DNA of 64,000 bases. Origin: Allium sativum. Taxonomy: Eukaryota; Streptophyta; Magnoliopsida; Asparagales; Amaryllidaceae. The stretch spans positions 399,692,192 to 399,756,191 of the forward strand of contig CM060921.1 of NCBI GenBank assembly GCA_030737875.1, read 5' to 3'. The notes under the pieces were generated by a model that did not search any database, was not told where the DNA came from, and worked only from the letters and a program-made list of their open reading frames with translations. Shown here piece after piece: positions 23,991 to 35,892 of this stretch; position 1 is the stretch's first letter; every line of letters begins with the position of its first letter. A program made the position numbers and the translations under genes.

Positions 23991-26906
23991 AAGGAAAAAT
24001 TCAATTTTGATTGAATTGAAATGGAAGTTGAAATTGTTTTTGAAACGAATTCAAAACTATTTATATAATTCACTTTAAACAGAAATCGACGAAATATATA
24101 TTATATATATAATATAATGGCCTGAATAGAACGCGCGGCGCCGCGGTAGTTCGCGAATTTCGACCATTTATTTCAAACGGACATTACGGGAGATCCGACC
24201 GTCAGATTCTCCTAAAACCAGAACCGTTGGGTTCGTATCGAAAAGAGCTTTCTAATGAATATTAGAAATTTGAAATCTAACGGTTGGATTTGGAGATACG
24301 TCCAAATCAAATTTAGAAAAGGTCGCTGTAAGTGCAGTTCGATGGCCGTTGATGGAAATCGACTGTACGGGCCTTGATAAAATTATTAAAAATAGTAGTA
24401 ATTTGTGTAAAATCATAAGAAATGATTTGGGAAAAATTGGGATGAAAAACTCCATATTTGAAAAGATAAAAATAGATTTTTATCGAAATGAACTAGTTTT
24501 GAACTGAAATTAAAACCCATTTATTTTTAAATAAATAAATTGGATTTGAAATGGGTTTAAATAGAACTGATTCATGGGTTTATCGTGAACGGTGTTTTAA
24601 ATAACATTTGTTCTTTAACCCGATAATAAATAAAATATGATTTGGGTTTGTCGTGAACTGTGTTTTAAATAACACTAGTTCTTTAACCCAGTAAATGGAG
24701 TTTTAATGAATCTTCAATTAAATTGAAAGGTGAATTGATAATTTAAATTATCAAATTTAGAAAGTAAGCGAGGATGGGTTATTACCAGTTTTGCTCCAAA
24801 GCGATAGTTAAATCTTTAATTATATTTGAACGTGAAATGGTAATTAATTTTACCGACAACACTGTGGTGTTAAATATGGAGTATTACCAGTTTTGCTTCA
24901 TGGGATGAATAGGTTGGGATTGGGAAATAAAATAAATAATTACTTTGGTGTGGTTCGCTAATCTCGACTAGTTTGGAAAACCATAATTTGGTTTGAAACG
25001 ACGTCCAAAGGAAGATTAAAGGATAAATTTTAAAGAATTTATCTTGGATAAAATTAATGGGAACCTTTCCCTAAGAATGTGGAATTTAGAAACTAGCTGT
25101 AGGTTAGCTAAGAAGTATGGTTTCCTGGGTATTGATCTGATGTTGGTTTCGGCCTTCGGGGTTAATGTCTGGGAAATTGTTCTCTTGTTGATTTACAGTT
25201 AGTGACTAATGAATTGGAATAAGGCGTATGTTGTGTTGGTGTAACATTTGTTTTTAATATATGCGGGTTGTTCGGAAAGTCCGGGTTTATACCCATTCTG
25301 AATAACCGATTCGACGATATGTCGAAGATGAAGACAGTGGTTGAAGACCGGAAGTCTTCACATCGTTTGGGTGATTACTGATGATCTTGATTGGGCTGTA
25401 CACCCAAGATGAGGGAATCGGTTGGTGGTCGTCCAGACGTACTTGGAGATCGATGGATATGCGAGGAAAGTGCCTCCGGTTTCGTTCAGACCCAGAACGA
25501 ACTTGTAAATGGATTGTGTGTCTGATATTGGATTTTATTATGTGTTGATTGATTTCTATTAAATATATATATGTTTGGCAGCGGAGAATTTATTCTTTTG
25601 CTTAACGCCCTTCTCTGAGACGTACGAGCTTAGAGGTTATATATCGATAGATATCAATCGCATGGCATGAATTGCCTGTGTGGCATGCTGAGTTGCATGG
25701 ATCAAGGCTTCTGTTGAAAAGCAAAGTCTTGTGGTTGATGATTAAAGCATGGCCTTTGTGGTGTAGCTTTGTGTATAACGTGAATTCGCGAGCCTCACAC
25801 CTCGGTATGAGTTAAAAACGGGATACAGACCGCTGGGAGAGCACGACGTTTCTTTCTAGCTTTGGTGGTGTCAGTGACTTACCAGCCCTGACATTTATAT
25901 ACTTTTCGCCTATGTGGTTGTTGGAATGAGGCGCCTCGATTATAGGTCTGTAAGGACCGGGAAACGTGTGTTCAGGAATAATTAATCCTCAAACGTAAGA
26001 GAGGACTGGCCCAGCCGAATCCGGGGTTGCCCAGAGTGTGTAGTCCCGAGTCATTTGCTAGAGTGTCTCGAAGCGGAGAGGAGCTTGCCCCTTGCCTCGA
26101 CTCATGACGGAAATCCAATTTCCAATACGTGATATTTTGGTTTTAATTGTAGAACTAGTATGGCGACATAGTAGATGGTAGCTATGCCGCCTATGATTGA
26201 TACTTATGATTGAAATTGTTTTAACACTATACACCTATAATAGTATCAAATAATGTGTTTTAAACGTATCAAGCATGCTTTGGCTGTTATAAGGGAAAAC
26301 CCTATCCTTCGGCTTGCGTTGCATTATGTGATGGGACCTGGGTCTTATAACAGCTTCATTTTTCTTTATTTAGCATTGCGCTGTTTGTTCTATGCACTGG
26401 TATTCTTGGGAGGAAACCCGTTCCGTGTTATACGGCGTGGTCCCTTGATTTACCTAACTTTAAAACCAATATTAATAACTGTTTTAGTTCTCACACCAGT
26501 CACATGACTGACCTGGAGTTTATTGTTTTAACCTAAACTCTGGGTGCCCCTATTTTCGACACGGACAGCTAGTAGTTTTGGTTTTGCAGATTTATATTCA
26601 CAGGATCCTGGTTTACAGCTGGAATGATATCCGGAAAGCTCTGTATCCGTATATCACCTTCAGTTGTGCTTTGAATTTTTTTCCGCTGCTATGTAATTTT
26701 TTGTAATCTCTGATATTTATCGAATGTAATTTATTCAATTATACTATGTATATTCTTGTATTCTGATGGAATTGTTGTAATAGCAATGAAATGTTCTTCC
26801 GTTTGCGTTCTATTTTGTCGTGTTCTCAAAACGATCAGGGGTTTCGAACGGTCTAGATCGGTTTAACGACTGATTCGGATCGAGCGAAATTCTCGGCCGT
26901 CACATT

Positions 26907-26918
26907 TGGTATTAGAGC
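26907..26918 (+). other. Primer-binding site of D, one mismatch
   Basis: It reads tggtattagagc, the Met-tRNA site with one C-to-T change, two bases after the LTR end. Confidence 0.88.
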
Positions 26919-26978
26919 TTTGGTTTACAGAGCTCGAGAACAAGACACATTAGAACCATACGAAAGAATTCATCAGAT

Positions 26979-27037
26979 ATTGGATTAGTAATATCCAATT
27001 AGAATGACTCGTTTGAGATGGGATCAGTAGTATCCTA
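26979..27037 (+). other. Tandem stem-loops in the D leader
   Basis: attggat-tagtaat-atccaat (26979-26999) is a perfect 7-bp stem. The second stem, tgggat-cagtagt-atccta (27019-27037), has one A-to-G change relative to A that turns an A-U pair into a G-U wobble, so pairing is kept. Confidence 0.7.
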
Positions 27038-27883
27038 GAACGAGTGTGAAGAGTATATTTCTTAAATGAAAACAATTTTTTTTGAAAATTTAAATCGTTT
27101 TAAACGTATTTGATTATTTATTTATTTTGAATATGGACAATCTAGTATATAAAGGTTTTGCATATACCCGTCATGAACGTATATTCGAAGTTTTAATATA
27201 TTAGATAGATATAGAGTCACACTCTAGTCGCCCGGACATGGTCCTGATGATGAAGTATACCATCATCAGTATTTGTGTTCGTGTTTCGAAGCTGTGATAC
27301 CTATATATTTCCATTAGACTGGTGTGAGAACCAAAATTTATATAGCTAGATTTATTGTTGTGAATTGGCATCAAAAACATGATTTTCTATATATGTATCA
27401 AAATTATGAATTTGAAACTCTATTTCACTAATTGATTGATGTTTGTGTTGTTTGTTTATTTGATTGATAATTTTGAACCATTTAGCCTAATTGAATCATA
27501 TATTGAATTGTATTGAAAATTGGTCGCATTTGCTTGCATATACATATACTTACATTGAACAGGTCATAGCAAGGAGGCTAGAGCAGAGAATAAAATTTGT
27601 TTTCCCGACAAATAGGTACATGTTTACTATAATTTACTGTTTTGTTTGGGTGATGATGATTTTATGGGCCGATTGGCTAGCCGCTTGGCTTTTTCTTTTT
27701 CTTTTTGAGATCAGAAGGCCTATATGGCAATTTCGGGATTTTCCTGTGGCTCCCGATGCTGGGGAGGTTATGGCGAAATTTTTAGAAAATTTAGGGTGTT
27801 AGCCAAATTTTTGAAGAATTTGAAAATTCTCAGAAACTGAAAAGTTGGAGAATGGAAGCCAGATCGAACGTAGAGTTGATTAA

Positions 27884-27941
27884 TCAAACCACTTTCGACT
27901 TTGTTCCTTTTCGGGGATGAAAAGTTCTAAGTGGGGGAGAT
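27884..27941 (+). other. Polypurine tract block of D
   Basis: The block ends in aagtgggggagat directly before the 3' LTR. It matches the A and B block with two substitutions. Confidence 0.85.
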
Positions 27942-30725
27942 TGTAATAACCCGAAAATCTGGGCCAGTTTAAATTTTTTTATTTTGGCAATTTTAGCGAA
28001 TTTTGAATATTTAAAATAGATTATTTTAAATAATATCGACGAGAAATTTATTTTGATTATAATTCGAACGTATATATTTATATACGTCGTCGTTAGAATA
28101 TAAATAATTATATATAATTATAAATAGAATTGAAAATGGCGCGGTAGTTCGATAATTCGATTTCAAAATTCAATTGAATGTACCGGGTGCAAAACAATCC
28201 GGATTTTAGTGAAACCAAAAAACATTAGGATCTAATTGAGAATATCTTTCCAACGAATCCGAAAAATCAAAATTTCATAGCGGGAATCGAAAGATATGCC
28301 CAGTTGAAAATTCTGAATAGTCGCTATGGAATTCAGGCCCTTAAAAATGAGTATTTTGCAAACGACCTCGGATTTCGACGAAACCACTTTTGTTGGGTCC
28401 GTGATGTCAAATTATTTCTAGGTTTCAAATTTCATAATTTTTCGAATCAATATGTGAGCGTGGCAAAGGAAAACGCGTTTGACCAGTTTCAGTTAATTTT
28501 AATCGGCTGGAAAATGGCGATTTTTCAAACAGTCTCAGAATTCGATGAAACTAGTTTTGTTAGGACCGTATCGTCAATACGAAGCTAGAAAATATTTTTT
28601 AGGAATTTTTTGAGTTAGTATGTGACCCCAGTAAATTTAAATGCCGTTTAAATTCAATATATAGAGTTATATGTTGATTTTAATGGAAACTGATTGTAAC
28701 GATCGAATCGGCCTACGATACATATCCCATTGTGTTCGGAATGGGGGTAATTAGCTATGGACGACAGGCGGTGGGCCTCGTTTTGAGGTTAAAATAAAAA
28801 GTCAACTTTTTGTAAATAAAATAATTAACCCCTCTCTCTCTCCCCCTCTCCTTTATTTCCTTTGCCCCCCCCCCACCCCCGTTCGATTAAAATCAGAATT
28901 CAAAAAATATTTTTTTTTGTGAAAACCGCGATCGACAGAGCGACGCCCCCCTGCCATCGCCACCGCCGAACCCCGCCAGAGCCGACGATCCCCTCCCCCA
29001 GTCCCTCGATACCCTCGCTCCTCTCTCCCCTAGTCTCGTTCGAGCGTCCCAGTCCTAAACCCTAAGCCGCAACGGAAGACCCCCACCGTGGACCCCAGTC
29101 GCGCCGCCCACTCCAGCAACCTCGCCAACCCCCTTGCCTCTTTCTTCGACTGATTGGAACCCCAAACCCGCTGTAAGTTTTTATTTAATATAAAAATAGA
29201 TTTTTATAGCTAATTAAAATTAGATTTCTACGCAAATGAAGTTTAGATTTTGTTGATGGAAAAGATTAGATTTCTACAATGTAAAAGAAGTGATTTTCAG
29301 TGATAAAACTATGATTTTCACATAGTAGGAATTATAAAAATATAATCTTTATCGATAAGAACACTGTTATCAAAATATGATTTTTACTATATAAAAGATT
29401 AGATTTTTAAAGGAAGAAAAACGATAATTTTAAAGGGAGAAAGATGAAATCTATATTTTTGAAAAGATGAAATCTATATTTTTGAAAAGATGAAATCTTT
29501 ATTTTTGAAAAGATGAAATCTATATTTTTGAAAAGATGAAATCTATATTTTTGAAAAGGCGAAATCTATATTTTTGAAAAGGCGAAATCTTTATTTTTGA
29601 AAAGGCGAAATCTTTATTATTGAAAAGGTTAGATTTTTAAAATAAAAAAGGTTAGATTTTTAAAATAGAAAAGGTTAGATTTTTAAAATAGAAAAGGTTA
29701 GATTTTTATATATTGAATAGTGAAGTAAAAATTCAATTTTTATATATTGAATAGCGAAGTAAAAAATTCGATTTTTATATATTGAATAGCGAAGTAAAAA
29801 ATTTGATTTTTATATATTGAATAGCGAAGTAAAAATTCGATTTTTATATATTGAATAGCAAAGTAAAAATTCGATTTTTACATATGTAGAGAATACGGGC
29901 AACGAAGGTGATAAAAAGGCGAGAACGACGAAGATTTCTATAAATGAAGTGTCGTGGAGTTGGAATAGCTATCGGTGAGAATTTCTCACCTTTCAATTTC
30001 TTTTTCTAGTTACATATATATATATACTAGGATGCAGACGGTGTTTAGTAGCACCCGACACCATCGTCCACAGACCATGGACTTGTTTGTTTGGTTGTGT
30101 AGTTGGTTAGATTGTTTGATTGAAATTTGACTGTTTGGTGAAATGGAATGGATATGATTGATATGTGTATGGCGTGGGCCATCACTAGACCGGGGATAAG
30201 GCTAGGCCTTGTCCCGTTTCTAGTATCGTGCCGTTATGCCGCCGAAATTTCCTAAAATATGTTAGAAAAATAAAAATATCATTTTTATTGTGTAAATGAA
30301 CTGAATAGAAATTCATGTGTTGAAATAAAATATTTTATCGTTAAAAATATAATTTTTAACGTGGAAGTGAATAAAATAAAATATTCATTTACAAACCGGA
30401 CGGTTTGTTTATGTACACCTATTTGAAGGACATTGATTGGGACGATAAATTTTACACATCGCTCAACTGCACAAATAAAATCTGTGTTTGATTGTTTGAA
30501 ACCCCACACGGGTATTGGGATAAAATACGGCATACACCATTCCCAATAATTAGTTGTATGTCGATCGATGGATCGACAGGCTGTTATAAGCGTTAGATAT
30601 CTATATTTGATGCTTATACAGTGTAGTGCACTTTGGATGATGGTTGATTATTTATCGTTGCTATTATATGCATGTGTTGTATGGAATCTATATAATTAAC
30701 TTTATATGGTAATTGATTGGGCCTC
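27942..30725 (+). repeat. 3' LTR of D, left part
   Basis: It starts TGTAATAACC and follows the 5' LTR up to the equivalent of ~22950, where element B is inserted. It contains the U3 units, the GC-rich leader island (28860-29170), the donor at 29173 and the 23-bp and ~34-bp arrays. There is no gene. Confidence 0.88.
30721..30725. repeat. Target-site duplication of B, left copy
   Basis: gcctc directly precedes the TG terminus of B. The intact 5' LTR of D has a single gcctc at the same point. Confidence 0.93.
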
Positions 30726-32851
30726 TGAGACGACCCGAAACCCCGTACTGACGGAGACAAGGGTTATCTTTGGAATATAACACAGAAACAGATAATAGCA
30801 GAACAAAATTAAATAAATACACCAGATAATGAACAATAGAATATACTGGATAAAAGTAATCATCAGAGTTACACAGTATACAGGATCTTACTTAGTACAA
30901 ATACAGTTCAGCTATACATAAATGTCTATAGCGGAAAACAAACAAAATATGTACAATAGGAGCTGAACAGCATAAAAAGAGATAAATGATAGAATCCATC
31001 TTCAGCTCCAGCTATCCAGAAAGAACCAGCTAAACCTGAATACAAGGCTGTCCGTGTAGAAAAAGGGGCACCCGAGTTTGAAAGTGAAACAAACTACGAG
31101 TCAGTCATGGGACTGGTATGAGAAATCTATTCAACACATATATAATATGGCTAATCACAGGACCACGCCACTTTCGTGGAACGGATTTACTCCATTGGAT
31201 TGCCAGTTCTTTAAACAAATCATTCTTTTAAACAACGCAATGCATTTTATAAAAATGAAGCCGTTATAAGACTCAGTTCCCATCACACAATGCAACGCAA
31301 ACCGGAGGATAGAGTTTTTACCTTATAACGGCCAAAATATGCTTGATGCAAATAAAACAAAGGCATTTGATAGTATTGCTAGTGTCTATATGTTTTGAAA
31401 ACAATTTCAAATCATAACTATCAATCATAGACGACATGAGCGTCCCACGCCACTATGTCGCCAAATATATATATACAATCGAAACTGCATCGTCACGTAT
31501 TTGGAAATCGGATTTCCGTCATGAACCAAGGCAAAAGATAGTCCTTACCGAATTCGAGACTGCCTAGCCCGAGTCTCAGGCAAGCGCGCAGGCAAGCCTT
31601 GGATCGTCTGGGCCGGTCCACCGATGTGGATTATTATGCCTGAACACTACGTCTCTCCGCCCTTTGGGGCGTAAACGAGCGAACGAATGACTCCATCGGA
31701 CCCGGATCGTCCGATTAAACCGAGGCGCCTCGCAACAGCAACAACCACATAGGTGAAAAGTATATAAATGTCAGGGCTGGTAGGTCACTGACACCACCCT
31801 AGCTAGGAAGAAACGCATGCCCTCCCTGAGGTCCTTCTCCCATTTCTGGTTCATACCGGGGTGTGAGGCTCGCGAATTCACGTTATACACAAAGCTACGC
31901 CACACAGGCTGTGCTTTGATCATCACCACACGACTTTGCTTTTCAACAGAAGTCCTGATCACTGCATCTTAGCATGCCACACCGGCAATTCATGCCATGC
32001 GACTGATGTCCATCGGTATACAACCTCTGAGCTCATGCGTCTCAGAGAAGGGCGTTAAGCAAAAGAATAAATTCTCCGCCGCCAAACAAATGTATATTTA
32101 ATAGAGATCAATCAACACAGAATAAAATCCAATGTCAGACACACAGTCCATTTACAAGTCCGTTCGGGGTCTGAATGAAACCGGAGGCACTAAATACCTC
32201 GCAAACCCATCGATCACCACGTACGTTTAGACGATCACCACTCATTATCCATATTTCGGGATGCCTCCCAATCAGGACCTCGGTTACCATCCAAACGAGG
32301 TGAAGATCTCCGGTCTTCGACCATCATCTTCATCTTCGACTTTCAATCATCGGTCAATTACTTGAAATGAGAATTAACTCGGCCTTTTCAAATAATTCAC
32401 GTATTTAGAATTTCAAATCAATTTATTTCAATGGTTAAATCATTCGACAACACCAATTTTGTTCTTTAATGTAATTTTCACACCAAACACATTCAACCAT
32501 CAAATACCACATAAATTGAACAAATTCAATTTATTTCCATTCCATATCATTTATAATATTTTATAACGATTTATCGCTATTTTTATTTATTTTAAATTAG
32601 CCTATTTATTCAAAACGGCGCTTTGGGCCATAACGCGGCCGTGGCGCTGTTTTTCTTCAGATTTGATTTACACATATCTGAAAATCTAACCGTTGGATCT
32701 TCACAAAATTTACATCATTAGAAAGGTCTTTTCAAAACGAATCCAACGGTTCCAGTTTTGGGAAAAATCCGACGGTCGGATCTCCCGGTACAATCGTTTG
32801 AAGTTTCGATTTCAAAATACGAACTGCAGCGTCGTTATTCGATTCAATATA

Positions 32852-32854
<3 letters not shown>

Positions 32855-32895
<41 letters not shown>
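32855..32895. repeat. (AT)n microsatellite in the B 3' LTR
   Basis: About 40 bp of AT repeat. The second LTR has only a short, broken run at about 57357-57390. Confidence 0.9.
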
Positions 32896-32897
<2 letters not shown>

Positions 32898-33189
32898 CGC
32901 TTCTGGCGCTGTTTTTCTTCAGATTTGAATTAAACATTCCAGACAATCCAACCGTTGGATTTTTACAAGGTTGGTGCCGTTGGAAAGATATTTCCAAGGC
33001 GAACCCGGCGGTTGCGGTTTCGGGAAAATCGAATGGTCGGATTTCCCGCACTAGTTGTTTGAAATCACGGTCTCAAAATACGAACTGCACGACTACGTTT
33101 CGTTTTAATTTTATTTATATTTATATATTTATATAAATATAGTTTATTCAATGATTTCAATATCGTTTCCACTTCAAATATTTCACTAA

Positions 33190-33420
33190 CGCCTTAAAAT
33201 TTTGGAAAATTTCGCCATAACCTCCCCTGCACCGGGAGCATCGGGAAATCTCAAATAGCTTCCCCGGTCCTTCAAATCTCAAAAAGAAAAAGAAAAAGCC
33301 AAGCGGCTAGCCAACAGGCTCATAAAATCATCACCCAAACAAAACAGTAAATGTGTACCTATTTGTCGGGCACAGAATTTTATTCCTCTTCTCTAGCCCC
33401 TTTGCTATAACCTATTCAAT
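33190..33420 (-). other. Block shared between the B LTR and LARD interiors
   Basis: Sequence around gccaagcggctagccaa and ataacctcccctgcaccggg matches the interiors of A (13910-14160) and D (27540-27805, opposite strand). The other B LTR copy is at 57680-57915. In B it is part of the LTR; in A and D it lies outside the LTR. Confidence 0.8.
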
Positions 33421-33947
33421 GAATATGCATGTACATATATATAGTTCTTATCATTTATCATTTTCTATTCAACTTCATATTTGATTTCTATTTGGTCTAA
33501 AAACACCACATTCTTACGTTGCATGTATAGGCAAAAATCATATCATTAGCTAATTAACGAATATTTCAACTCATATATGTTTATTTGAACGAGTGGCTAT
33601 TTTTAACACTTCACATTTCAACAATTTATGTATATAATAAAAATGTGATTTCTATTGTAAAACAATTCATTTCAAAACACTATTATTTTATATATTTCAT
33701 ATTGGTGATAAAAATAGGTTTTTTCCTTATAAAACAATTTATTTCAAAATATTAATACCATTCAACACATGAATTTCAATTCAACGAATGAATATCGATT
33801 CAACACATGAAGGTTTTTTTCTTATAAAACAATTTATTTCAAAATATTAATACCATTCAACACATGAATTTCAATTAAACGAATGAATATCGATTCAACA
33901 CATGAAGGTTTTCTATAGTTTCTATATATAGATAGAAATGTGATTTT

Positions 33948-33952
33948 TATAT
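33948..33952. repeat. Target-site duplication of C, left copy
   Basis: tatat directly before the TG end of C. The uninterrupted 5' LTR of B has this tract once. Confidence 0.92.
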
Positions 33953-34723
33953 TGTTAGATCGAAATTTGGACCTAACACCCAAATTGTTATGAACAGTAG
34001 AGAATTTCAAATGAAGTACAAGGAAAAAGAAAAGAACACTCAGAATTTATAGTGGTTCGGCGTTAATGAGCCTACGTCCACTTTATATCTTATTGATTAT
34101 GCTTTAAAAGCTAATACAACAGTGATTTCTCTCAATATTTCAGTAGTTTGACAACAATGGCGGATTCAGTACTCAATATTGCCAAAAGGATCCCGAAAAA
34201 TACCAAGCTCTGGGCTATTTATAGCTGATTTTGTCAGGCGGATCGTGGACACGTGGCACGAATCCCGAGAGTATCGGATCGCATCGCCACCCTTGAAGAA
34301 ACAGTCAAATTAGCCGTTGTGGACATGTGTCGTGATCTGCTTGAAACTCGGATCGTGCAGATGGGGAGAATCGGTCCAAGTGACCGTTAGGGACACGTGT
34401 CGCCAGATCCGTGCGATTCGGATCGCTGAAGACTAGCTCGCGCTTGAACAGGTCAGAGGGTTCGCCATGCACCAGGGGATCGGATCAGTTCGCTCGGGGT
34501 ATCAATGTAAGCTTGGATCGGATCGCCCAGCTACGTCGTTCGCTGATGAGATGGGGCGATCCGTAGAGACGCGATCCGATATTTGGGCGAGACGATGGTG
34601 CGCGATTCGATATCGGGCGAAACGATGATGCGCGATCCATTCCTTCATGTTCTTAGATACTGTGGTTTCCTGCTTTCCTCTTACGAATGATCCTGGGTGG
34701 CTTGGTCAAAAAGTGAGCCAACA
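33953..34723 (-). repeat. 3' LTR of C (771 bp)
   Basis: It starts tgttagatcg and ends gagccaaca in plus-strand reading. On the minus strand its distal part contains gtggacgtaggc and the complement of tatagtggttcgg, a motif common in plant Tat-type LTRs. It is non-coding. Confidence 0.93.
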
Positions 34724-34739
34724 TTTTGCCCCCTCCAAG
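34724..34739 (-). other. Polypurine tract of C
   Basis: On the minus strand cttggagggggcaaaa lies directly before the 3' LTR. Confidence 0.85.
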
Positions 34740-35088
34740 TATGTTTTATCGATGATGGAACATGCTTCGAAGATTCTAATTTACCTTCTCCTGAAGGGAC
34801 GTAAATCAACAGTCGCTTTGGTTCAAATCAATACATGTATGAATCGGATCGCCATAGGGCGTCACGGTCCCATTTGGTCACGTGCTCGTCTCGTGCTGAG
34901 TACCTAGGCCTTTGTGCGAAACGGGGCGTATTTTCCTTCGAGCCGTGTCGTGCTTTGAGTTTTGTGGGCCATCGTTTCAAGGCGGTCCGTGGGCTTCTAT
35001 GCGATTCAAGCTTTGGATCGTGGCCTGCATGGTGCTTCGTGGACCGAATAAGACAAAGAAAGGGAGACAAACGGTCACCCTCTTTGCC
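34740..35088 (+). other. Promoter region of the antisense gene
   Basis: The stretch between the polypurine tract and the TATA box. Overlapping open stretches occur on both strands, but none shows a known family. Best read as upstream promoter sequence. Confidence 0.4.
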
Positions 35089-35095
35089 TATATAA
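35089..35095 (+). promoter_or_regulatory. TATA box of the antisense gene
   Basis: A consensus tatataa (in gcctatataagccg) is followed by a CT-rich stretch, which is typical of plant Pol II promoters. It points rightward, towards the antisense gene, and is separate from the LTR. The start is expected near 35120. Confidence 0.6.
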
Positions 35096-35219
35096 GCCGA
35101 CCCTCTCCTCTTCATTCCCCTTCTTATTTCTTTCTGCCGAATAGTCTCGCATTATCGAAGAACGAACCCAAATTTTCCAAAACTTCGAAAATTCAAGTAT
35201 TCTCTTAGTTTTTAGAAAG

Positions 35220-35892
35220 GTAACGTCATGGAAAACATTCTCATTTGTTAACGCAACACTTTCTTGAATTCTTACGACTGATTCGAGAGGGAGACAGTGG
35301 AAATCCGCAATTTTCTGAAGAAATCACCAAATTGCCATGGCCATCGGGTGTAGAGCTCGGAATTCGAGGATGGGAAGGAGAGGAGAGGAGGAAAACGAAG
35401 GAGGCAGAAGGAGAAGGAAAGCCGACTCGGATCGTGGTCAAAGATAGAAGACGAACGCGAGTGGCAAGACGACAGATCGAGGTGGCAACGAAGGGATGAA
35501 TCGTGGGAGTCGCAACGGTTCATGAAGGGGCGATCCCTTCGCCCGGCGATTCGATGGGGGGCGATTCCCCTGCTCCGCGAGTCGAAAAGGGGGGCGATCC
35601 CTATGCTTTGCGATCCGTCTTACAGCTAACGATACAAAGAAATTTCAGACTTTAATCAGCGTCCTGTCACTATAAAACTCTGAACAGTTAGGATAGAGCC
35701 TTAACGCTGGACTTCCTGGACCAAATAACTTCATACTTTGATTGCATATGACGACTAATGCTTCTGATAACATTGACTGCTTTTATACTTTATTTTTTGA
35801 TAATGCGCACACACAGGCACACACACCGGCACTTGCACACACGGGGGACGGGTAGTGTTAATCTTATTGTTCATATTTTCTCGTCCTAGCAG
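35220..35892 (+). other. Candidate 5'-UTR intron of the antisense gene
   Basis: A donor (GAAAG then GTAACG) lies at 35220. An acceptor (cgtcctagcag) lies at 35892, two bases before the start codon at 35895. No protein family was recognised in between. Inferred from splice-site consensus and position. Confidence 0.45.

Larger units (their letters stand above)
21412..26589 (+). other. Candidate intron in the D 5' LTR
   Basis: Donor ctGTAAGCTTTT at 21412 follows the GC-rich leader. Acceptor agtagttttggttttgcag ends at 26589, 315 bases before the LTR end. In the second LTR the donor reads ctGTAAGTTTTT at 29173, closer to consensus. Splicing is inferred. Confidence 0.4.
20190..26904 (+). repeat. 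5' LTR of D (6,715 bp)
   Basis: The termini are TGTAATAACC and GCCGTCACA. The U3 region (20190 to about 21080) has diverged ~168-bp units. A CT-rich patch (21080-21110) precedes a GC-rich leader island (21110-21410) that contains ctaaaccctaagcc. A donor lies at 21412, then AT-rich sequence with 23-bp, ~34-bp and 27-bp tandem repeats, and an acceptor near 26589. It contains no protein gene. Confidence 0.88.
26905..27941 (+). other. Interior of LARD D, non-coding
   Basis: It matches the interior of A in size and order: PBS, two stem-loops, AT-rich sequence, conserved block (about 27540-27805) and polypurine block. An open stretch of 103 codons at 27491-27802 overlaps the conserved block, but it has no family resemblance and no equivalent was found in A, so I do not call it a gene. 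Confidence 0.85.
30726..33952 (-). repeat. 3' LTR of B, outer part
   Basis: This is the terminal 3.2 kb of the LTR (minus strand), up to the C insertion. It holds the acceptor-like site, the duplicated module around 32655-33085, an AT microsatellite, the block shared with LARD interiors (33190-33420) and two of the ~100-bp repeats. There is no gene. Confidence 0.9.

Noticed and set aside
27491..27802. 103-codon hydrophobic frame in the interior of D
   Set aside because: It overlaps a block conserved as non-coding DNA in A and B, no matching frame was found in A, and it resembles no known family.
28304..28588. Frame in U3 of D, similar to frames at 13229-13411, 50037-50246 and 60651-60860
   Set aside because: The similarity follows from the shared ~168-bp U3 units. 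The frames differ in start and end and contain no domain.
34835..35208. Overlapping frames on both strands upstream of the antisense gene
   Set aside because: They overlap the TATA box and promoter region and show no domain or codon pattern.
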